NCBI GenBank assembly: GCA_964036315.1
Contig: OZ038478.1
Span: 149,600,683-149,664,682 of the forward strand
Source: Acanthosepion esculentum
Taxonomy: Eukaryota; Mollusca; Cephalopoda; Sepiida; Sepiidae
Length of the DNA: 64,000 nt
Reading direction: 5' to 3'
Each line of letters starts with the position of its first letter. Positions within the stretch are counted from its first letter, which is position 1. Below, one piece after another: positions 48,432-60,600 of this stretch. The position numbers and the translations under genes are program-made. The notes under the pieces were generated by a model. The model was not told the origin of the DNA, made no database searches, and saw only the letters and a program-made list of their open reading frames with translations.

Positions 48432-50545
48432 TACCTCCACACAAGTAAACAAAAAGAGCATAGCATGACAAGAACGGCCTTAAATTTGATGAAAAATGTT
48501 TTTATCTGGTTAAGTATATATATCATTATTAAGTACAAATACCAAAGTATTTTTTATTATTTTTTAAAATGTTTTACTCATTCTTAGCATGTCCGATATT
48601 TTAGTTAAAAATCTTTTTTTTGTCAGCAAAATTACTAAAAAATACCGATATCAGACATTTTTTTAAAAACTTTGTAAACCAAGTCAAAATCCTACTTTAA
48701 AATTCGTCCAAAAATCAATTATACGTTTTTAAAAATTTATTTGATTAGCAAATTTAAAGATTATTTAAAATATTTTGAAAAAAAAAATTTGCTTATTTTT
48801 TGGAAGAAAAATGTTGTTTAAAATAAAAAGGAAGCGATCTTAACATCGTTGACTATTGGCAGGCGATGAATGGTTGCTGTCATCACATATCGACAGCTAA
48901 CGTGAGATTTGAGTTATTATACGAAGGACATAATTGACGTAACGTTTTTTACGTGAACCAGCTTATGTAATACCTCGTAAATATTAAAGTAAAAAATAAA
49001 CTTTCAGAATTCCAATTTCTTTTATTTTGTTTTTTTATTACTGTAGCTTACACCATAAGTTTGTTGATACTATCTGTAGAACTTATAAATATATAAATAA
49101 ATTAAAACACAAGTGCAGCACAGCTTTTTGAGGGCAACTAAAGCCCCCTAATATCAATACAGATCTGATATGATAAAACATCACAAACAAGTAAAAATCA
49201 TCACAAACATATCAAAAGTTATTTTGTTGCACTACAGCCTATTTACTCTGAAAAAAAAATATTGAAAAATGACTTTTGTCGTCATTTGAACGAAACATCC
49301 AGGAAACGTTTGATCTTCACCCCATGGAACTAGGTATTTCCTGAAAGCAAAGACTGCTCTTTCATTTCTAAGTGAAATTGGTTGGTGTAAATGATTATAA
49401 ATTTATTTTTTTGGTAATAAAATATGACAAAAATAGTTAAAATTGCTATTACCTGAACACCAGGATTTTTTTAAATGTGTTTTTATGTATATTTTTTAAA
49501 AATCAGCGATAAGGAAAACAGTGTTGAAATTAAGGCAAAATTGACTTTGACATTGCTGGGTCAAAGGCCAGCCAGCCGACAATACCAAGCTGTCATCACC
49601 TTGTAAAAAATCCCATTTTTTAAAAATCTGTTTGAACAATGGCTTGATGTATTTTTGTTTTTTAGCACCTTTTGAGCAGGGTGATGACAACACTTAAGGA
49701 ATGATTATGAGCTGCAGGCAGAATGGACCGAGAACTGAAAAATGCCCAACATGTGTTTCACACGAAGAATGTGCAATAATGAAATCGACATTCAGCAGAG
49801 AAAGCTTACACTCAAGCCACGCGACGTTTTTGTTGCTTGTGAACTTCCGTACTTTTTACTTGCATCCATTTTAACGATTTTTTTGAAGACAAAATTACAT
49901 TTCTTAATTACTGCGGATCATCTGATTACACAAAACGATACAATTTACAAAGCGCTAAAAAGAAGAAATATCTCATAAAGGCACTTAGGAAAGCCGATGC
50001 GGCTTTTAACTAATTTCATAATATTTTAACAAGTTAAATGTAAAAATCGATTATAATTAAAGAAATAACAAATAACTGTATTAAAAATTCGAAAAAAAAA
50101 TTTTCTTTCAGAAAATATTGTCCATAATCATAAAAACAGTTAAAAATAAATAAAAGCATTTGAAATTAAATAATATCTTTGTTTTATTGAGTTTTGTATG
50201 TTACAATTCAGAGCTGGTTTTTAGGTACGGGCGGTCCAGTTAAAAACAAAAAAAAGACATGATTGGCATTCCTGAAAGACTTGTGCTTTTAACTATTGTA
50301 ATCACTAAACCCGGTTCGATCAAATTTCTAGCGTTTTCATAAAATTATTTAGGGGGGGGGTAATAAATATAAAAAATATTACTGCCATGACTTTAATAAA
50401 AACAAAATATTTATAATAATTTCGATTATCTGTGAATAGTTTCGGAAAGTTCCATTAACATCCGCCAATTATTTTTATTTTTGCAAGATTTCCTAAATTA
50501 ATGTGTGTCATACAAAAACGTGCTAAAAATTGTATATGTTATTTA
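48432..50545. other. 2.1-kb AT-rich insertion in the integrase gene
   Basis: The integrase text breaks after YVY (about 48425-48430) and resumes at VDRDIDNTERSC (about 50552). The inserted DNA has no coding capacity I recognise, homopolymer A and T runs, and a G run near 50353. TTAG occurs at both edges (about 48431 and 50540) and could be a 4-bp target duplication. I see no matching terminal repeats. A 78-residue frame at 49742-49978 is unrecognised. Confidence 0.6.
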
Positions 50546-50549
50546 GTCG

Positions 50550-51470
50550 TTCCGGTGGACAGGGATATAGATAACACGGAAAGATCGTGCAAATGGTATG
50601 CTTTGGCTGCTACCCCACCCCGCCCCGATAATATTCAATCCCTGGCTTAAAATCGATTGTCCGTGGTCGCAGATACATATGGATTTTGCTGGGTCACTTG
50701 ATGGTTTTCAATACTTCGTAGTCGTGGACAGTCATTCCAAGTGAAGAGAAGTATTGAAATGCAAGAAGCCGACCGCGGAAGTAACAGTCAATTTCTTACG
50801 CAAACTATTTGCCTGTTTGGAGTCGTTGTCTGCATTGTAACAGAAAATGGCACACAATTTACATCGTGTGAATTTAAAGAGTTTTGTCAGTCATTCTTGA
50901 TTATACATGTTACCACGGCGCCATATCACCCAAGTAGTAATGGGCAGGCAGATTTCAAGAGAGCACTGAGAGAGGCGAGTGGCACTCCCACCGATACGCC
51001 TATACAACAGTTTTTGCAGGTCTATCGGCTAAATCCTAATATTAGTGTTCCTTCTGCTAAGACGCCATCGGAGATCATGTTTGCTACGAAAATAAAGTCA
51101 GTATTTGACAAATTCTTGCCGAATGAAACAAAGACAGGTAATAAGAATAAAGTGCTTAAAAAACGTTTTTGGATCGATGAAAACGTTTATTTTCGTGTTT
51201 TGGGGAAAAACAAAGCTCATTGAGTGATAGGTAGAATTGACAAACAAATTGGGAACATTACGTGCATGGTTCAAGGACCAACGTCAGTAAATAAACGGCA
51301 TATTAACCAAATCAGAAGGTATGAAAGTATAATCGACAGGGATCCCATCGTCATTTTTGACACATTCTAGGTTCCATCCCCACAATCGGCACCAGAGCTC
51401 AGAAGGTCCAAAAAGAAAAGGAAGTTCACGGAACCGTTACAAGTCAATCCGAAAAGGAAACGATATTAGA
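50550..51470 (+). pseudogene. Ty3-like integrase core and C-terminus
   Basis: After the zinc-module remainder, HMDFAGSLDGF supplies the first catalytic aspartate (50682-50684). The frame 50741-51223 has VTENGTQF, where D is replaced by E (50843-50845), and PYHPSSNGQADF, where the expected glutamate position is D (50951-50953). The 35-residue spacing between the two is kept. The C-terminus has RVLGKNKAH, a stop, then GRIDKQIGNITCMVQG, a GPY/F-like domain, and a basic tail ending NPKRKRY. No LTR is visible after it. Confidence 0.8.
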
Positions 51471-51933
51471 ATTTTTTTCGTTTCATACCATGACTACAGA
51501 AAAGCAAGGGAATGAGTAAAAAAATTTCTTCACGTATAAACTTTTGGAATTACCAGGAAAAATGCAATATTCATTGGATTTACCATTAAAATCCTATCCA
51601 TTTCTTTTCATTATTTTTTGTATAATGAATAGAGACTGTTGTAACACGCGAAATAAGTGTCTTTCATCTAAAGACAAAAAGAAATATATTTGTGACGTAA
51701 TTCCAATATATACCTTTATTTTCAAAGTGGTCATTGCTGTTTTTTTTTCTTTTTTGGTTGAATAAAGTATTGTGTGGTAATAATAAAAAAGACTCCATGA
51801 TGAGTCAGGCTGATAAGGGTGTTGTGTTGTCTTCCCTCTAATGAGTCTGTTATGGACTCTTCCACTTACTATAAAATAGTAGGAAAAGTTAGCCCCTCGG
51901 GTGAGGGTGATATAGACTTTGAAGAGTGTACCG

Positions 51934-51977
51934 GCTTACATTACATTACATTACATTACATTACATTACATTACATT
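51934..51977. repeat. (TTACA)n microsatellite
   Basis: About nine pentanucleotide units. Confidence 0.96.
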
Positions 51978-51979
51978 AG

Positions 51980-52373
51980 CGCTTACCGTACTTTTGGAGC
52001 AGCTTGCATTAGTGATTCATTAAGTTTATTATTAAGTTAATTTTTCATTAAGTTAAGTTTTTGACTGTATTTTCTGAACACTTTTTTGAATTTTTCAGTT
52101 TTTCAATTTTAATTTTTGTGCATATTTATTTGTGTAAGTATTTCTTTTATTTTATTGTTTATTTTCCGTCTTGTATTTTGACCCTTTCCCCGTTTTTATT
52201 TTTCATTAATTTTCCGTATTTATTTTTTTTGTTGCTCATTGTCTTTGGTTTTGCTTGTTTCGTTTTCTTTTGTTTGTTCTTTACTGTTTTCTTTTTCGTT
52301 TTTGTTCTGAGAAAATTTAAAAAGTAAAAAGAAATCACTTATTTTTCCCCACCGTGGTGGTTTCCAGGCCATC
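51980..52373. other. T-rich leader upstream of a LINE ORF1
   Basis: T-rich sequence of about 300 bp, then CCACCGTGGTGGTTTCC just before the ORF1 start. It may be the LINE 5' UTR. The plus and minus frames here are low-complexity. Confidence 0.45.
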
Positions 52374-53790
52374 ATGGCGGAAGATAATTCAAATATACCA
52401 CCGCCGGAGTCACCAGTTAAAACGGCCTGTTGTAACAATAGTCCACTGAAAAATAAGGCTGATTATTATGCAACAAAGATCTAAATTCGACGGATCTTAA
52501 GAGCAATGTATTCCTTACCATTCCCGAAGCATTCGAAGCTGTGAACACCAGAATAGTATCCCTGCAGACCTCCGACAAATTGATTGGATTTGGCAGGGAA
52601 ACAACGGAAGAGGTCCTAAAGATTTTAAAAATTGTTCCTAAAGTTTGGGCTAGAAGGACGAATGCACGTTTGGACATTCTCCTTCCTACAGAACAAGATG
52701 CGAAACAGATGGCCGGAAATATGTTAACAACCAAAGAGCTAATTCTACAAAAACCGAGTAGATGGGCACCCGTAGAACAAGGATTTCGTGCCATGGGGTG
52801 CCAGTGGACATCAGTGACGATAGAATGACGGCCTTCTTTTCTAAATTCGGCAAGATGGAGGAGGTAAAGAGAATTATAGAAAAATCAGGTATTACAACCA
52901 GCGACGTCGAGTTGCAGGTCACATTGCCCCGAAGGAGATTTGGGGAAATCCTCCGCCCCCACCAAAAAAAATTCTTATATGCCGAGAAAGGAGGATGTTG
53001 GTCGTAGTTGAAGTCTGGATACCGTGCTGTTGGTCGTGCGATACCTCGGCACACATGGCTAAAGAGAGCCCCGGTAAACCTCGTCAGCCTACAAGTCGGC
53101 TCGCAGCACCTACGGAGGAGGGAGTAGTGGAGAAGGGCCACGCTGGTGCCTGGAAAGAAGTTGTAAACAGGTGGACAAAAAACGTGCCATCAACCCGTCA
53201 AAAGATGAGACTACACGAAAGAAATAACCACCACCACATCAGCGGGTAAGAAAACGGTAGAAAGAAAGTCCCAAGCAGGCAGAAAGTACAAAAGAGCCAG
53301 AAAAGAGGTGCAACAAACGCCACAGCCAAAGCGGAAGGAAAAGCAAGAGAAACAGCATCAACAATAGGAACAAAAGTAGCATGAAGCGGAGACGGAAATG
53401 GAGGTGGACAAAATGCCAGCATCTCGGGCATTATATCTAAGGAGAAATAGAAAGGAGGAGGTTGAGACGCGATATCAAAAACACTCGGGGCGTAGTAGGG
53501 CGGATTGGGTGATGGACAAAACCAGGTCTCTATCCGTCCCTGATTCCCCTAAAGAAATTACTCTAATACCCAAAGCAAGGAGTTTCCCTTCTTCCCGTGC
53601 TACATCCCCCTCTCCTTCCAGTTCTTCCCTCAGTCCAATCTCAACACCACCTCACACAGCCACCTCTTCCACCCCACCCCGCCAGGGACACAAAGAAAAA
53701 ATATTCTTTCTAGAAACACAATCGATTTGTAGGGTGGACAGGGATGAATATAAGAGGGGCCGGTCCAGCAAAAAAAAAAAACGATAAATT
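52374..53790 (+). pseudogene. LINE ORF1 (gag-like RNA-binding protein) with decayed zinc knuckle
   Basis: The ATG at 52374 opens MAEDNSNIPPPESPVK, then stops after about 35 codons. The frame 52541-52828 has VNTRIVSLQTSDKLIGFGRE and LLPTEQDAKQMAGNMLTTKE. After a shift, 52762-53007 continues TRRTRISCHGVPVDISDDRM and FSKFGKMEEVKRIIEKSGI, an RRM-like fold. IPCCWSCDTSAHMAKESP (about 53020-53075) is a CX2CX4HX4C knuckle with its last cysteine now serine. A basic, then Ser/Pro-rich tail (53398-53787) ends it. The protein would bind LINE RNA. No ORF2 follows. The family looks cephalopod-typical from memory. Confidence 0.65.
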
Positions 53791-54761
53791 AGGGCTTTTA
53801 TTTAAGATGAATTCAGTCGACGGGAAGACTATGGAATGTCCCCATAAATTCCCAAATGGCCCAGGTTTAATTACCTGCCTTATAATGATCTTTGTTGTTA
53901 AATGTTTTATGCATATTCATCCGCTGAAAGTAACATATATCCAAATCTAATTTAGTTATATTGATACTGATTTTGCATTGGTTTAATATCTTATGCGTTC
54001 TTCATGATAAAAAAATCCATGATTATTATATCTTTCTAAACCCAACTGTATTCATTTCCATGGCCGTATTTAATACCAAACGGTGAAATATGTGTAGTAA
54101 CCTGTATAAAATAAATGTTTTACCAAATAAATATCTATCGAGGTATGTAAAATTGATTCGCATTCAAGCATGTCTGAGTATTGAAATATATTGATTTTTC
54201 TAAGCGTAGCTTGGACGTGGCACAAGGTCGACTGAGGTTTTTAAATATGTGCGGTTGACAGTAGTGCCAGTCTGGGAAAGGATGAGCGACGATCTAGACA
54301 AATACAGTAAACAATGCATAGTCAACCTTTCAAAGATAAAATTGAGAAATCAAGTCTAAAGTTGATATAGTGGAAAATGGAACAAAAATGATTAATATAT
54401 TGTGAAAGAATTTCCGGATATGAATGGAATTGGTACGCGTATAAAGATGTAGAACTCCGGATATGAAAACACCTTTTTACATATAGAAAATAGGCAGTAA
54501 AATGTACGGAAAGAAATATGGGACGATATTAGGAAGAAAGCTCGACTGATGGAGTGATTTACCGGATGGAGAATTTTTGGTCAAGAAAAAAACAAGTGGA
54601 TAGCATTAGAAATTAAAGTAATATAAACGAAAAATAAATCAAACGAAGTAAAGAATAGAATATTAAAACAAATTAAAAAAAAAACAAAAGCAAAATAAAT
54701 GCGTATCGTGAGAGGAAACAGAAGTACGAATGTGAACAAATGAAATATAAACGTAATGAAA
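53791..54761. other. Unassigned AT-rich DNA
   Basis: No gene seen; A-rich, purine-biased from about 54360 on. Confidence 0.45.
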
Positions 54762-55486
54762 GTACATTATTTACGTTATTCTGACTATTGTCCTCATTTT
54801 GTCGCCATATTTATTGCAACATATCGGCCGTTGTACGCTCCGACCTTCTTCAGGTAGTTGGGATGTCGAGAGAATGGAGATCACCGCCATCTTTGGGATC
54901 AGGTTGAGATCATAGGCAAATAACACCATTTGAAAATTCGTAAACTGAAAGAATCAGCACATATGGTAGTCCACAAAAATTTCCTCAGCCAACCAAGGAT
55001 AAAAATGAACAAATATGGGAACCAGTAATAAGGAGTGCCACAAAAAGCGATAATAAAAAAAATAAGTTGCAATATGAGCTCTGGTAATAACATTATTGGA
55101 TAACATAAAAAATTGCAATATGAGCACTGGTAAAAATGGTTGCTGAAGACATTAGGTTTATAATACCCAGAAATTCATTTACAGATGTCTCAAGGACACA
55201 TGGCACAGTGGATAAAGGTGTTGGTTAGATCCAGTCACAGGACCCAAAGAGTGTGATTTCAATAAGGCAGTGTAGAACATTCAGAAGGAAAGTAACTGGG
55301 GATAACTGATAACTGACATCCATTAAACATGGAACTAGAACAGTCTACCCCAGTGAGCGAAATAAAGGGTTCAGTTCGACATCCCAACTACCTTAAGAAG
55401 GCCGAAGCGTACAACAGCCAAAACTTTGTAAAAAATATGGCGACAAAGATGAGTACAATAATCCGAATAATGTAAATAATGTACAT
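54762..55486. mobile_element. Non-autonomous PLE derivative with inverted, hammerhead-like ends
   Basis: The first about 100 bp (54762-54870) and last about 110 bp (55375-55486) are inverted repeats starting GTACATTATTTAC. On the minus strand the left end has CTGAAGA, stem II GGTCG/CGGCC and GATA where GAAA is needed. On the plus strand the right end has CTTAAGA and CAAAAC instead of CGAAAC. Both cores are thus damaged. Between them, about 54940-55040 codes on the plus strand for LKESAHMVVHKNFLSQP and, after a shift, IWEPVIRSATKSDN, the last residues of PLE ORFs. The block from 55000 to 55400 matches 27540-27900 inverted. The C-terminal codons show that a PLE 3' end was captured. Confidence 0.7.
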
Positions 55487-56370
55487 AATACCTCATCTCA
55501 GAAATATAGAGAGTAATGAAAGTAGGAAAAACGTAAAGAAATTACACGGAGTGTTAAACGGGGGGAAACGGCATCCATAAAATATTTGTGAAAAATAGCG
55601 GTGTGAAGAGAAATGTTAGATTGTGCGTGGCGGAAAATGAACTAAAATAAAAGAAAAGAATCTGTAGGAAAGAAGTACATAATGGAGCCAATCAAATAAT
55701 AGAGAGTGCAAGAGAAGTGCTTGGAATGTGAAACTGAATAAAAAAAGACCTGTAGACATTTTCAAAACTGAAATATCAATAAGGAAATTATACAAAAGAG
55801 AAGGTGACAGAAAAAACTTTAAAGAATAAATAATATAAAAGAAAAATATATTTGAATATAAAACAGAACAGATATAGAAAGATTCGATTGAATGAAAGGT
55901 AATATACAAATACTTCTGGAGAGAAAGAATGATGACGAAAAAAGACTCTAGATATAATATGAGAAAAGTACACTCAAATATAAATATTAATTCACAACGA
56001 ATTGGTAACAGACACACCATCATATAAAAACATTATTCAGAATCAAATGGTAGTTTATTAGAAAAAATAAAAAAAAATATAAATAATATAGAATTCTATA
56101 AAGCCAGCAAACAAAATGGCAAACTTAGATTACAAGGCTCCTTAATCATAATAGTTTCCATTGGTGGACGTAATTTAATGCTGTGTTGAAGGTAGAAATC
56201 TACATATCATGTTAAAGAAGAAGCAAAGCTAAAAAAACAACTTTCTTCTATGTGTTATGTCCCTTCAAGATGTTAGCGACTACGTCTCTCCACATTTTCC
56301 TCTCCTCTGTAGCAGTTTTTTTGTTATCTCTCTTAGACAAGAGCTCTTCACTTCCATAATTCATCTGTTT
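55487..56370. other. Unassigned A-rich DNA
   Basis: The minus-strand frames 55616-56023 and 55788-55973 are Phe/Leu/Tyr-rich readings of an A-rich plus strand; I see no real protein. Confidence 0.45.
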
Positions 56371-56371
56371 T

Positions 56372-56549
56372 GGTTTGGTTTATTTTGTTTTACGGCATAT
56401 CAACCTCAATGGGTTATTTAACGACGACAACATTTTTAGGATAGATTCGTATGAATAGAATATGTATTCTTTCGTTTAGATTAGGTTTGGTTTATTTTGT
56501 TTTATGGCATATTAACCTAAATGGATTATTTAATGCCGACAACATTTTT
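56372..56549. repeat. 65-bp direct repeat, two copies 112 bp apart
   Basis: GGTTTGGTTTATTTTGTTTT through AACATTTTT occurs at 56372-56437 and 56484-56549 with about 8 differences. Confidence 0.85.
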
Positions 56550-56720
56550 TTTATTGCTGGTTATATTTTGTTTTCTCAAAAATCTGTTTCTCGTAATATT
56601 TTCCCTTCAAAAATGTATTGCTGGTAATAATTTTTTCAAAATATTATTGGTGGTAGTATTTAACGATTTGCCCATAGCTGGGACTCTAACAGCTGCTACC
56701 ACCCCGGGTCAGGGTGGACC

Positions 56721-56782
56721 TGGGACCACCAGCAATTAAAAGGTGGTCCCACGCGCCTCAAAGCCTTCTGATCAGAGGCTTT
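56721..56782. repeat. Two adjacent GC-rich hairpins
   Basis: TGGGACCACC (56721-56730) pairs perfectly with 56742-56751. Nine bases later AAAGCC...GGCTTT (56760-56782) encloses the palindrome TCTGATCAGA with one bulged T. The pair stands out in an AT-rich setting and probably belongs to the same unnamed repeat as the direct repeat upstream. Confidence 0.7.
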
Positions 56783-58201
56783 GCTGCTGGATGTAGTTTA
56801 TCGTCTTACCTAGTACGCGGATGTAATTTAACGTCTTAACCAGGACAACTATAAGTCATGTATCAACGTTCCTAAAGCCACATTCCTGATTATGCACCCT
56901 ACAAATTTCAACTGACCTTTCTGATTCTGAGTAAAATTTTACTTTTTGCTGTCAAACTTCGTCATTGCTCACATGATCAGTTGATAGAATTCTCAGAATC
57001 CTTCTGTAAAATTATATTTCTGTGGCTTCAAGTCTCTATATCAAAATCACTGGATGAATTAAGAAATGAATGAATTAAAAATAACCTAATGCGCGAAAAA
57101 TCACCTGTAACAATAGGTTATAATATCTGGATGAGAGTGACGAACAATGCAGATAGTATGTTCGAATTTTTGTAGTTAGCATCTTATTGAATATAATATT
57201 GAGAAAGAGGGAGATTATTCGAAAAATAGATTTAGGAAAATCTTATAAATGCATAATTTTCTGGCACAAATGTTAAAAAGGAAAGCGTTAAAGCAAAGCA
57301 AATTCTTTGATAGAGACAGACGCATTTTCCTTCTCTGAAAAACTCGTGAAAATTGTCAACAGACATAAGGGAAAGGCGGGCTTTACGAAATTTGTATATT
57401 TTTTTTTATTTCATGGTTAAATGTTTTATGGGTATTACCAAACACAAAATAAGTTTTTTAACGTGATAATTGTTTTAAGTTGCCCTGAAATATTATATAA
57501 TTTCCTCTCTTTCATAAAATATATACATCACTGCAATTCGTGCAAGTAGAGACAGCATCTACATTTCTATTGATTATAATTCTTGCATTTGAAATAATGC
57601 CATTCCCGCCTCGCTTGAAAACATCTTGAGCGCTGTTCTTATGAAGCAGCAGCTTTTATTTTACCATATGTCGCTGATCATATAGATTTGAAGGATTACA
57701 TAAGTTTAACTTATTCGGGGAGCCGGTCGCCAATCCAACGCCAAACTACGAAAATGGTGTTTTTCCCTAGTTTGTTATATTTTAAGACCAGTTGTTGAAA
57801 ATAATTTTTTTTCAACCTCTAAATTTTATTTGCTGGCGATATTATTTTTCTGAAGATGGGCCGACCGAAACGTACATGAAATTTTAGAAGAGACAAAATG
57901 AATGTAAAGACAAGAGGAAGACTATGCTTAGTTTAGTCGACACGTTTCTTCACTCACCTGAATTTATCAAACAAAATGATGGTTTAATTTTACAAGTATA
58001 TATTTGAAATTAATTCAAAATTAGCAAATTAGGAACGTTCATGAATATACGGCAATTTAACTGAAATTATTTAGGTGTTAGATCAATTATACGTTATATA
58101 GCATCTTTGAAATGAAATTTAAAAATTTAAAGATGCTCAATAAAAGGTTAAATGAAATGGCTACGCATTCATTTGTATTATACAGCTTCAAAATGAATTA
58201 A
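56783..58201. other. Unassigned DNA
   Basis: No gene seen. CTGAAGA (57850-57856) and GAAA (57867-57870) occur together, but stem I cannot form; see the rejected list. Confidence 0.45.
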
Positions 58202-58496
58202 TTTTACAATAAATACATAACCTTGGGGGGATGATGGATTCAGGCGTTTTCCTTTCATTTTTTAAGTCATTTTTAGTGTATGTTGACTCGGAAAACTGGA
58301 AATTCCTTCAGGAAAGGAGGGAACTCTGAATTATTCAGTGACTTCTAGGAAAAGACTAGATGATGACCAGAGGATAGTTTTGGTGAAAACTGGAAAGACA
58401 GTTGACAAATCGGAAAGCTAGGTTAGCATGCATCTTCCAATAGGAAGCAACCATTGTTTGTTTACGAGTTTTACAATAAATACATAACCTCGGGGG
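58202..58496. repeat. 28-bp direct repeat at the LINE 5' end
   Basis: TTTTACAATAAATACATAAC plus CTTGGGGG occurs at 58202-58229 and again with one change at 58469-58496, just before the zinc-finger region of the R2-like LINE. Confidence 0.85.
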
Positions 58497-59232
58497 ATTC
58501 CGATATGGGGGCAATGAATGAAATCTCCATTAGGAAGGATAAAGGGCTTTCGACCAAGGATTACACCCAGATTACGAAAGTGAAATGCCTCTGTGGGAAG
58601 GTATGGAAAAAAATGCGTGGTCTTAAAATCCAGCAGAGCAGGATGAAATGTTTGGAGGAAGAGAAGCAGTCACAACGAACAGGTAATTTCAATGGTGAGC
58701 CAGAGGTGGAGCATGGCCGGAATAAACACCACGGAGCCCCGTCCCTCCATGTGCTTGTCTCTCGAAATCCAGCGAGTGTGACCAGAAAGCGAATTTAATG
58801 GCCCCAGAAATAAGAAGAGCAACAGTTTGACCAGTATATAATTGATATTTTAAGAACGATATCGAAAGGGGATGCAGATATTAGATGATATTCAATGACG
58901 ACTATCATCATTAGTTATGCGTCTCAGAGATTCGGTTATGTTCAAAAGGAAAGCAAGTAAGAGCCCAGAAATAACCACGGGGAAATGAAAATTCACCAGT
59001 TGAGACACAAGCTAAAATCTCTAAAGAAACTATAAAAACAAGCAAATGTGATAGAAAAAGTACCTCTTTCAGAACTCCGAGATATATTGTGAAAAAAACT
59101 TAGAACTCTTCGTAGAGCGTAAAGTCATAGAAAGCGTGTGAAAAAGAGGGCTAGGAAAAGATCTGCCTTTATTTCAAATCCTTTTGGTTTTACGAAGAGA
59201 TTACTCGCAGACAAGAGAAATTGTTATATTGA
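58454..59232 (+). pseudogene. R2-like LINE ORF, N-terminal zinc finger and linker
   Basis: The frame 58454-58798 contains KCLCGKVWKKMRGLKIQQSR followed by MKC, a C2H2-type finger (cysteines from 58586) in which the expected first histidine is glutamine. A Gln/Arg-rich linker and RKRI follow, then weak similarity to the R2-like linker up to 59230 with many shifts. Such fingers bind the target DNA in restriction-like-endonuclease LINEs. Confidence 0.7.
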
Positions 59233-60600
59233 GTGTACGGCGGAAGAAATATATTTTTTCCTACGAGAAATAATGCATTAGTGAAAACTGAACTGAATGA
59301 AACTGATTTCGACTTGAGGGCACCGATCTTGAAAGAATTTAAGGAGGTCATATTGGCAGCTACATCAGCTTCGGCCCCAGGACCCAGCGGTGTCCCCTAT
59401 AGTGTCAATAAGAGATGTCCGAATATTCAATTACATCTCTGGAAGATATTAAAAGCTATTTGGAGAAGAGTTAATGTTTCAAGACAGTGTAGGTTTGCTA
59501 ATGCTGTATGGATTTCTAAAGAAGAAAACTCAAAAGGAATTGAACAGTTTAGAATGATTTCTTTGCTGGGCTCTGAGAACACAATATTCTTCAGCATCTT
59601 GGCCAAATGACTTCGGCATTATCTAAGCGCCAACAATTACGTAGACACTTCCATACAAAAGGGAGGGATTCTCGGTTTCTCACTTTGTTTGTAGCATATT
59701 GGCGTAATAACGCATCTCTTAAGATAAGCAAAAGAAGGAAGATGTTATCTAGTTGTACTGTGGCTGGGCCTTGCTAATGCATATGGATCCGTTCCACACA
59801 AACTGGTCCAGGAAGCTTTCAGAAGATAACATGTCTCTATTAGTGTACGGAATCTAATACACGATTATTATAATGATTTTAACATTAGAAACAAACCACA
59901 TATTTCATACCTTCCGATTGGCATTGGCTAGAAAGGAGGATTATAACTGCATGCGCCATCTCAGCGATATTATTTAGCTTAACAATGAATATGTTAGCAA
60001 AATCCTCAGGAGTTGTGTGTCGAGGTCCAGTGATGAGAAACGGCGTACTACAACCCCCAATCCGTGCATATATGGGTGACATGACAGTTAGAACACCCAC
60101 AGTCCCTAGATGTCGGTGGATGTTGCAAGGGTTAGAAAAGATAATGACCTAAGTACCATTGATGTTTAAACCCACAAAATCGAGGTCATTAGTACTCAAA
60201 AGAGGGTTTGTAATAGAAAAGTTCCATTCAAAATTGCAGTGACTATGATCACGTCACTTAAAGAAAATCCAGTGAAGTGTCCGGGAAAGGCATTCAATGC
60301 TAATTTCAAAGATACTGATGCTACCCAGAAATGTTTTGCAGACCTCGAAGCAATGTTGACCAAAGTAGAAAAGTCAAGGCTCCCAGGCCGTTTTAAAATA
60401 TGGCTATACTAATATACCATTCTGTCAAATATTCTGTGGTCACTGATGTTATATGAAGTGGCATCGACTAGAGTTGAGAAAATGGAGAATAAAATGAGCG
60501 GATATTTGAGAAAATGGCTCAGATTACCGAGGAGTCTAAACAGTGCAGCTCTCTATAGAATTTCAATGCGTTGCAACTTCCCAACACAGGATTAGTCGAA
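59233..60600 (+). pseudogene. R2-like LINE reverse transcriptase domain
   Basis: The frame 59233-59610 has SASAPGPSGVPYSVNKRCP, LHLWKILKAIWRR and NSKGIEQFRMISLLGSEN, RT motifs 0 to 2 of this LINE group. Later, LGLANAYGSVPHKLV (from about 59764) is motif A with the catalytic aspartate replaced by glycine (59767-59769). AYMGDMTV (YMGD 60069-60080) is motif C with the first aspartate also glycine. PRCRWMLQGLEK follows. Stops and frameshifts are frequent from 59610 on. Minus frames here are shadows. Confidence 0.8.

Noticed and set aside
57850..57880. CTGAAGA, ten bases, then GAAAC
   Set aside because: The two boxes fit, but stem II is at most two pairs and no stem I partner exists. Chance or extreme decay.
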